A stretch of DNA of 64,000 nt from Streptomyces violaceorubidus (GTDB lineage Bacteria; Actinomycetota; Actinomycetes; Streptomycetales; Streptomycetaceae), in assembly GCF_000717995.1 (NCBI RefSeq), contig NZ_JODM01000008.1, forward strand, positions 112,437 through 176,436. Reading direction: 5' to 3'. The position numbers and the translations under genes were made by a program. Below, piece after piece: positions 58,777 to 64,000 of this stretch; within the stretch, counting starts at the first letter, position 1, and each line of letters opens with the position of its first letter. The notes beneath the pieces were generated by a model, which worked only from the letters and a program-made list of their open reading frames with translations, was not told the origin of the DNA and ran no database searches.

Positions 58777-59187
58777 CTACCGCCCGGACGTCGCGCTCTC
58801 GATGCGTTCGGCCAGGGTCGTGGCGAACTCCTCCGCCCGCGCCAGCTGGGTGCGCAGGTCGGCGACCCGCTGCCGGGCGGCCCGCTCGAAGTCGCGTACG
58901 CGCTCGACGAGCTGCTCGCGCTCACCGGCCGGCAGCTGCCCGTCACCGTCGTCCAGGCGGTCGGTCGCCTCCAGGAGAGCGCGCATCTCGTCGAGGGTGA
59001 AGCCGAGCGGCTTCATCCGCCGCACGACCATGAGGCGGGCGACGTCCGCCTCCGTGTACAGGCGGAAGCCGCCCTGGGAGCGGGCCGACGGCACGACCAG
59101 CCCCGTCTCCTCGTAGTGCCGGATCGTGCGCAGCGACAACTCGGTCCTGGACGCCACCTCGCCGATCCGCATGTGCCCGCCGTTCAC
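58777..59187 (-). CDS. MerR-family regulator
   Basis: This is a 136-residue MerR protein: winged helix MRIGEVASRTELSLRTIRHYEETGLV and FRLYTEADVARLMVVRRMK, then a coiled-coil of about 45 residues. No effector domain or Cys cluster is visible, so it is not a metal-type MerR. A second ATG at residue 6 is a better match to the family start. It is divergent from the SulP gene; the palindrome at 59240-59259 is the probable binding site. Confidence 0.87.
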   Translation of the reverse strand: MNGGHMRIGEVASRTELSLRTIRHYEETGLVVPSARSQGGFRLYTEADVARLMVVRRMKPLGFTLDEMRALLEATDRLDDGDGQLPAGEREQLVERVRDFERAARQRVADLRTQLARAEEFATTLAERIESATSGR

Positions 59188-59239
59188 GCGTGCGCCTTCC
59201 TCGTCGTCGGTCCCGAGGCCGTCCGAGCGGCCGGGATCT

Positions 59240-59259
59240 CTACCGTAACGTTAGGGTAG
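59240..59259. promoter_or_regulatory. MerR operator
   Basis: CTACCGTAACGTTAGGGTAG is a 20-base near-perfect palindrome (nine of ten pairs). It lies between the divergent merR and SulP genes. The rest of the 59188-59498 gap shows no gene; the TTG start of SulP leaves a leader of over 200 bases. Confidence 0.72.
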
Positions 59260-59498
59260 GGTTGCCGGGTCCCGAACCGACGCCCGGCAGGAGAGAGCGA
59301 GCGCATGCCGATGATGCCCCGCGCCGCCGTCTGCCCGCCGTGACGCCCCGCCCCTGAGGGTGGCCGCGCGCCGGCTCGCCGTCTCCTTCCCGACCTCGGG
59401 CCGCCGCGCGGCCCCCGCGCAGGACCGGCCCGGCCCGCGCGTTCCCCCGCACGTCCCCCCGCCGCCGGGCGGGCCCGATCACGACAGGTACCTCCCTC

Positions 59499-61004
59499 TT
59501 GTCTGCTCCCGCGCTCTCCCCCGCCGCGCGCCTGCGCGGCCTCAAGCCCGACTGGATCTCCGACCCGAAGGTGTGGCGCACCGAGGTCCTCGCCGGGCTC
59601 GTCGTCGCCCTGGCACTGGTCCCCGAGGCCATCTCCTTCTCGATCATCGCCGGGGTCGACCCCGAGGTCGGGCTGTTCGCGGCTTTCACCATGGCCGTCA
59701 CCATCTCGGTCGTCGGCGGCCGTCGCGCCATGATCTCCGCGGCGACGGGCGCCGTCGCCCTGGTGATCGCCCCGCTGAACCGTGAGCACGGACTGGGATA
59801 CCTCGTCGCGGCGGTCATCCTCGCCGGTGTCTTCCAGGTGGTCCTCGGCGCGCTCGGGGTGGCCAGGCTCATGCGGTTCGTGCCGCGTTCGGTGATGGTC
59901 GGTTTCGTCAACGCGCTGGCCATCCTCATCTTCATGGCCCAGGTGCCCGAGCTGACCGACGTGCCCTGGCCCGTGTATCCGCTCGTCGCGGGCGGACTGG
60001 TGCTGATGGTGTTCTTCCCGAGGGTCACCAGGGTGGTCCCGGCGCCGCTGGTGTCCATCGTCGCCCTGACGGTCGTCACCGTTGCGGCCGGCATCGCGGT
60101 GCCGACCGTCGGCGACAAGGGGGAGCTGCCCCACGCGCTGCCGGTGCCGGGGCTGCCCGACGTGCCGTTCACCCTCGACACGCTGACGACCGTCGCCCCG
60201 TACGCGCTCGCGATGGCCCTGGTCGGGCTCATGGAGTCGCTGATGACCGCGAAGCTGGTGGACGACATCACCGACACCCACTCCGACAAGACCCGCGAGT
60301 CGATCGGCCAGGGCATCGCCAACATCGTCACCGGCTTCTTCGGTGGCATGGGCGGGTGCGCCATGATCGGCCAGACGATGATCAACGTGAAGGTGTCCGG
60401 CGCGCGGACCCGCCTGTCCACGTTCCTGGCGGGTTCGTTCCTGATGGTGCTGTGCGTCGTCTTCGGCCCGGTGGTGTCCGACATCCCGATGGCGGCCCTG
60501 GTCGCGGTGATGGTGATGGTGTCGTTCGCGACCTTCGACTGGCACTCCGTCGCCCCGAGGACGCTCGGGCGGATGCCCGCCGGGGAGATCCTCGTCATGG
60601 TGGTCACCGTCGCCGTCGTGGTCGCCACCGGAAACCTCGCCATCGGCGTCGTGGTCGGCTCCGTCACCGCCCTGGTGATCTTCGCCAGGCGGGTTGCCCG
60701 CCTGGCCGACGTCACCTCGGTCACCGACCCGGACGGCGGCCAGGTCGTCTACTCCGTCACCGGCGAGCTGTTCTTCGCCTCCAGCAACGACCTCGTCACA
60801 CGCTTCGACTACGCCGGTGACCCCGACCAGGTCGTCATCGACCTGTCCGCCACGCACATCTGGGACGCCTCGTCCGTCGCCGCGCTGGACGCGGTCGAGA
60901 CCAAGTACGCGCGGCGCGGCAAGCGCGTCGAGATCGTCGGCCTCGACGAGCACAGCACCCTCCTGCGCGAGAGGCTCGCCGGCGCCCTCGCCGGCAACCA
61001 CTGA
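59499..61004 (+). CDS. SulP-family inorganic anion transporter with STAS domain
   Basis: This is a 501-residue membrane transporter. The SulP domain (about residues 15-400) begins [25 protein letters not shown] and includes [14 protein letters not shown] and the [27 protein letters not shown]-type block. The C-terminal STAS domain ([37 protein letters not shown]) is complete. Substrates of this branch include sulfate, bicarbonate and other anions; the sequence does not decide. I accept the TTG start because it precedes the first conserved helix at the usual distance. Confidence 0.88.
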   Translation: [501 protein letters not shown]

Positions 61005-61019
61005 CCCTCCGGGCCGGCC

Positions 61020-62156
61020 TCACGCGCGGGGCGGGCGGAACTGCGGGCCGTAGGTGCCCCGGGCGCCGCCCGGGATGCCGGTCTCCATCAGCTCCAGCGC
61101 GGGGCCCTCCAGCCCGCGCATCGTGCGCACGGCCGAGCCCAGGGTGCGTGCGTCGCCGTCGGCCCAGGCCGCCTCCAGGGTGCTCAGCACCTTGGCGTAG
61201 GCGGTGTCGAAGCGGTCGAGGAGGTCCTTCACGCGCCGCGGCGGATCGGGCCAGCCACCGGCCGGTACCCGGGCCATGGGGCGTGCGTCGGGGAAGGGCA
61301 CGGGGGCTCCGGTGAACCGCCAGCCGTCCTCCTCCTGGCGCAGTTGCCGGCCGTGGTAGATCTCGCCGAAGGCGTAGTAGTGGGCGGGGTGGTCGTCGCC
61401 GAAGGCGTCCGCGGGGGAACTGCTCGTGCCTTCGCCCTGCTCCTTGATGATCCCGATCGCCCGCTCGACGCCGTCGAGGTCGGTGACGGGTTCCAGTACG
61501 TCGGAGCCGATGCGCTGGGACAACTGCCCGCGGGCGGACAGTCCGGGCGCCGTGGACCGGAAGGCGCGCAGCAGGTCGTCGTAGAAGTGGCCGATGCTGG
61601 GCGAGGTGGTCGCGCCGCGGGCCAGGGGGGCCTCCGGGGCTTCGATCGCCATCATCACGTCGTGCACGAAGGGGCGGGTCAGGCCCGAGAGGTAGACGTT
61701 CACCTCCTCGCGCACACCGCCGGGCAGCGGGCCGGGGTAGGCGGGGGCCGCGTCCGTGATCCGCGGCCGGCCGCCCACGGCCACCAGCAGGTTGCACACG
61801 ACGCCCATGTGGTACATCTCGTCGCCGATGATGCGCCGGATCAGCCGTGCGACGTGGCTGGTGCGGTCCCCGACGGACCACCATCCGCACAGGTAGGGCG
61901 GGATCGTGGCGAGTTCGAGTGCCACGGCGACCTGGAGGGCCTCCCTCAGCCAGTCCACGCCTCGGCCGTCTTCGGGGACGGCGAGCAGCTGTGCCACGGA
62001 CCGGCAGCCGGACGCGGTGCCCTCCGGCCGCCCGGCCGCGCGGGCGGGAGCGGCGGCCGCGACGGGCGCCGCCGCCGTCAGGACGGCCGACGCCATGAAG
62101 GTCCTCCGCCCGAACGGTCCGCCCGTCCCCGACGCTTCCTCGCGCACACCAGTCAC
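61020..62156 (-). CDS. Tat-exported ferritin-like (VioB-type) protein
   Basis: This is a 378-residue protein with a twin-arginine signal (GRRTFMASAVLTAAAPVAAAAPARA). The ferritin-like domain includes VALELATIPPYLCGWW, RRIIGDEMYHMGVVCNLL and later HHF/HYYAFGEIYHG; the Glu and ExxH ligands expected for a di-iron site are visible. It belongs to the family of iminophenylpyruvate dimer synthases (VioB/RebD ferritin-like part) and related uncharacterised proteins. The GTG at 62156 has GGGAG five bases before it. Export by Tat implies that it folds with its metal before secretion. Confidence 0.78.
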   Translation of the reverse strand: MTGVREEASGTGGPFGRRTFMASAVLTAAAPVAAAAPARAAGRPEGTASGCRSVAQLLAVPEDGRGVDWLREALQVAVALELATIPPYLCGWWSVGDRTSHVARLIRRIIGDEMYHMGVVCNLLVAVGGRPRITDAAPAYPGPLPGGVREEVNVYLSGLTRPFVHDVMMAIEAPEAPLARGATTSPSIGHFYDDLLRAFRSTAPGLSARGQLSQRIGSDVLEPVTDLDGVERAIGIIKEQGEGTSSSPADAFGDDHPAHYYAFGEIYHGRQLRQEEDGWRFTGAPVPFPDARPMARVPAGGWPDPPRRVKDLLDRFDTAYAKVLSTLEAAWADGDARTLGSAVRTMRGLEGPALELMETGIPGGARGTYGPQFRPPRA

Positions 62157-62239
62157 CCGTACTCCCTCTCCAAGCCGACGCCCGTCTCTGACCGAGACGT
62201 CCGGATTCCTCCGACGGCTGGCGAAACTAGCAGCGACGA

Positions 62240-62620
62240 GGCCGTTTCCCGGGCGGGCGGCACCGAGCGGGTCATCCTCTACCCGGTCGGCCCTACGGGC
62301 GGGGATGCGGACCGGCTCAGAGGGCCCGGCGCGGCAGGGCCGACCGGTGCGGAGGTTCCTCGTGGCACCGGTGATGACGGAGTCGAGCCTGTCCCGGGTG
62401 CCGGCCAGTTCGGTGATCCGGCGCTCGACGCGGTCCCGCTCCGCCGAGAGGCGTTCGAGCAGGTGCGGCGTGGCCCTGCCGTCGACCGCGTACGGCATGA
62501 GTTCGACGATGGTCCGGCTCGACAGGCCGGCGGCGTAGAGCCGCTGGATCAGTTGGACGCGGTCGGCCGCGCTCTCGGGTAGTGCCGCTGGCCGCTGTGA
62601 CTGCGCTCGGCGCCCTGGTC
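62240..62620 (-). pseudogene. MerR-family regulator relic
   Basis: The C-terminal part of a MerR protein is readable: ADRVQLIQRLYAAGLSSRTIVELMPYAVDGRATPHL followed by RLSAERDRVERRITELAGTRDRL. Upstream, SGQRHYP in another frame marks a frameshift near 62582. The first DNA-binding helices are missing. Beyond residue RTGRPCR the frame runs on without a stop through unrelated sequence, so the end is unclear. Confidence 0.65.
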
Positions 62621-62849
62621 CAACGGGTCACCCTGGCCTAGCTCCGCCACGCCCTCGGCATCGACAGCACCGCCTGGACGGCGGCACGGAGGGACCTGTC
62701 GGGGGGCGGGCATCCGCTCGGACGGCTCGAATCCAAGGGTGGAGACGGTGTTCGACCTGCTCCTGCACGGCCGGCGCGCGCAGGCCGGCCCGTCGGACGC
62801 AGCGGCGGCGGACGGTCTCCCGGACTGAGCCGCCGGTGGCGCACGCTCC

Positions 62850-62985
62850 CCGCGGTGGCCATCGCCCTCGCCGGAGAGGACCGACGAGGCGCGCACGGCG
62901 TCGCCCGCCAGGACGACACGCCCGTGGGACCACGCGCGTCTCATCGGGCCGACCCACTCGGGCAGGGCTCGGCCCCGGTCCAGGA
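62850..62985 (-). pseudogene. FAD-dependent monooxygenase fragment
   Basis: A short segment reads MRRAWSHGRVVLAGDAVRAS then SVLSGEG, the second FAD-binding motif of TetX/PHBH-type monooxygenases, where GDA contacts the flavin. The rest of the enzyme is gone. The remaining bases between 62620 and 62991 hold nothing else I can assign. Confidence 0.55.
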
Positions 62986-62991
62986 GGCCGA

Positions 62992-63729
62992 CTACTCCGG
63001 GAGCGGCGCCTGCCCCGCGAGGCCGGAGTGGGCCCGCCACAGGTCGCGCAGGAGTGCGATCTCGGCCATGTGGTGGATGAACTCGAGGTTGTCCCCGGCC
63101 ACGACGTCGATATAGGGGTCGTCGGGGTCGGAGCCGTACGGGTACTGGGAGAAGCCGACGGTGTCGAGCTGCTCGTCGGTGACGTGGGCGACGTCCTCGC
63201 GCCAGCGGTCGATCGTCTCCCAGAACCGTTCGAGTGCCAGGTCGGCGGAGGGGGTGAAGTCGACCAGCAGCCGCGGATCCCGGCGTCGTTCACCGAAGGT
63301 CCACTCCCACTGGCCCGCGAAGCAGGAGTGCAGGTGCGCGAGCCGCCAGGCGATGGTGGTGATCGGTGTCGTGTCGGGTTCCGGCGTGCCGGTGTGGGCG
63401 AGGACCTGCTCGACGCGCTCGACGCTCACGCTCCAGTCGTCGGCGATCTTGGCGACGGACATGCCGCTCGCGGCCTGCCGGGCCACCTCCGCGTACTCGT
63501 TCGCCGGGATGTCGGGGGCGCCCTTGTCGAGCACCCACTCGCCCGGCCCGTACGCCCTGGGCGTCACCGCCTCGCCCCGACGCCGGATCGACCAGCAGCC
63601 GGGCGCGGGCTCCCAGAGGTACTCCTCGTCGCCCAGCCCCGCCAGCCGCACCCGGGCCATCTCCCTGGCCTGGTCGAACTGGTCGAGGAGCACGCCCAGT
63701 CGGTCCGTCCGCGTGCCCTCGATCTCCAT
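62992..63729 (-). CDS. DinB-family protein
   Basis: This is a 245-residue four-helix-bundle protein of the DinB/YfiT family. The first helix is LGVLLDQFDQAREMARVRL and the metal-type histidines occur in AWRLAHLHSCFAGQWEW and FIHHMAEIALLRDLWR. Family members are often metal-binding thiol transferases, for example mycothiol-dependent in actinobacteria; the exact role is open. ATG 63729 has AAAGGGG six bases before it. Confidence 0.82.
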   Translation of the reverse strand: MEIEGTRTDRLGVLLDQFDQAREMARVRLAGLGDEEYLWEPAPGCWSIRRRGEAVTPRAYGPGEWVLDKGAPDIPANEYAEVARQAASGMSVAKIADDWSVSVERVEQVLAHTGTPEPDTTPITTIAWRLAHLHSCFAGQWEWTFGERRRDPRLLVDFTPSADLALERFWETIDRWREDVAHVTDEQLDTVGFSQYPYGSDPDDPYIDVVAGDNLEFIHHMAEIALLRDLWRAHSGLAGQAPLPE

Positions 63730-63884
63730 GCCCGGCCCCTTTCGCGGTGTCCGCGGCGCGGCCGCGTCGCACGGCGCTCCGATGGACACCGAGGCTAACG
63801 ACTCGCGTCCCGCGCACGCGAGCGAATTCCGGCGGCGGCCCGAGGGCCGCAGTGCACCGGCGGCGCGCGACGCGGACCGGCCCT

Positions 63885-64000
63885 AGGGCCTGTTGCGAAA
63901 ATGCTGGTCACAGCCATTCATTGATGGCTGCGACCAGCACGGTCGCTTCGTAGCGGACGGCGAGTTTGTCGTACCTCGTGGCAACCGCCCGATGGCGTTT
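63885..64000 (-). mobile_element. IS5-type insertion sequence, one end only
   Basis: The element begins near GGGCCTGTTGCGAAAATGC, the usual end of this group in Streptomyces, and runs off the window. Inside, on the minus strand, is the end of a DDE transposase. Target-site duplication cannot be checked because the other end is not present. Confidence 0.75.
63908..64000 (-). CDS. IS5-family transposase (C-terminal end only)
   Basis: The last 30 codons read RAVATRYDKLAVRYEATVLV then AAINEWL and stop at 63908-63910. The RYDK-x3-RY(E/R)A pattern is the well-known C-terminus of IS5-family transposases. The stop lies about 23 bases inside the element end, as usual. The catalytic DDE residues are outside the window. 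Confidence 0.8.
   Translation of the reverse strand, partial: KRHRAVATRYDKLAVRYEATVLVAAINEWL

Noticed and set aside
59499-61004. Calling the SulP protein a sulfate permease.
   Set aside because: SulP members carry several different anions and there are no sulfur-assimilation genes beside it, so only the family is given.
1-64000. A scan by eye for tRNA and rRNA genes.
   Set aside because: I saw no convincing T-loop plus acceptor pairing and no rRNA-like stretch; this is not a substitute for a covariance search.

Overview
The window is very GC-rich (roughly 72%), densely coded, and full of 4-base ATGA/GTGA gene overlaps, GTG starts and actinobacterial regulatory motifs: an iron box, a Zur box and MerR-type stretched promoters. 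Together with PP2C/SpoIIE phosphatases, a DUF574 methyltransferase, an ECF41 sigma factor and a GOLPH3-like protein, this points to a Streptomyces chromosome. From memory only, the order polysaccharide block - S8 peptidase/regulator - second rpmF - Sir2 resembles a left-arm region of S. coelicolor (around SCO0391 to SCO0470). The many decayed genes fit a chromosome arm.

Region 1 (1-11402) is the 3' part of an operon of eleven tightly coupled genes for a surface polysaccharide or glycoconjugate. It encodes two glycosyltransferases, a sugar C-methyltransferase, a glucose-1-phosphate cytidylyltransferase-like enzyme, a PIG-L deacetylase, an SDR, a DUF4910/M28-like protein, a flippase, a pyruvyltransferase, a 3,5-epimerase and a class III aminotransferase.

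Region 2 (11457-27311) mixes small units: a PAP2 phosphatase, a DUF574 methyltransferase, a HEAT-protein/HEAT-MerR operon with its own MerR promoter, a methyltransferase, an NAD kinase, an RHH/Fic-like toxin-antitoxin pair with a candidate operator, a GOLPH3-like protein, an ECF41 sigma factor, membrane proteins, DUF1838, a GT2-TagF teichoic-acid-type polymerase, a DHFR-like reductase, a GNAT, an MDR oxidoreductase and a homoserine dehydrogenase.

Region 3 (27536-30563) is a decaying sugar-catabolic locus: an intact PmoA-like gene, a Gfo/Idh/MocA pseudogene and a LacI-type pseudogene, with several short tandem repeats.

Region 4 (30666-37568) holds a self-regulated hydrolase-TetR pair, a 1252-residue secreted subtilase with a TrmB/LuxR-like regulator, and the zinc-free L32 paralogue behind a Zur box.

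Region 5 (37599-43555) is a divergent module: DUF969-DUF979-Pcp-DUF2891 facing PxpA-PxpB-PxpC, with two identical palindromes between them. It reads as one system for pyroglutamyl-peptide and 5-oxoproline use.

Region 6 (43542-64000) holds a nonsense-interrupted DUF2809 gene, a secreted SH3/DPBB-like protein with a partial tandem duplicate, MarR, an orphan RhaS-like lipoprotein, a PP2C-MASE1 pair, Sir2, a GH3 relic, an iron-boxed siderophore-interacting protein, a deletion-fused SpoIIE/CGNR relic, a haloperoxidase-like hydrolase, divergent pirin and AhpD-like genes, a tiny bL37-type ribosomal protein gene, a VOC protein, MerR/SulP, a Tat-exported ferritin-like protein, more relics, DinB, and the end of an IS5-type element running off the window.
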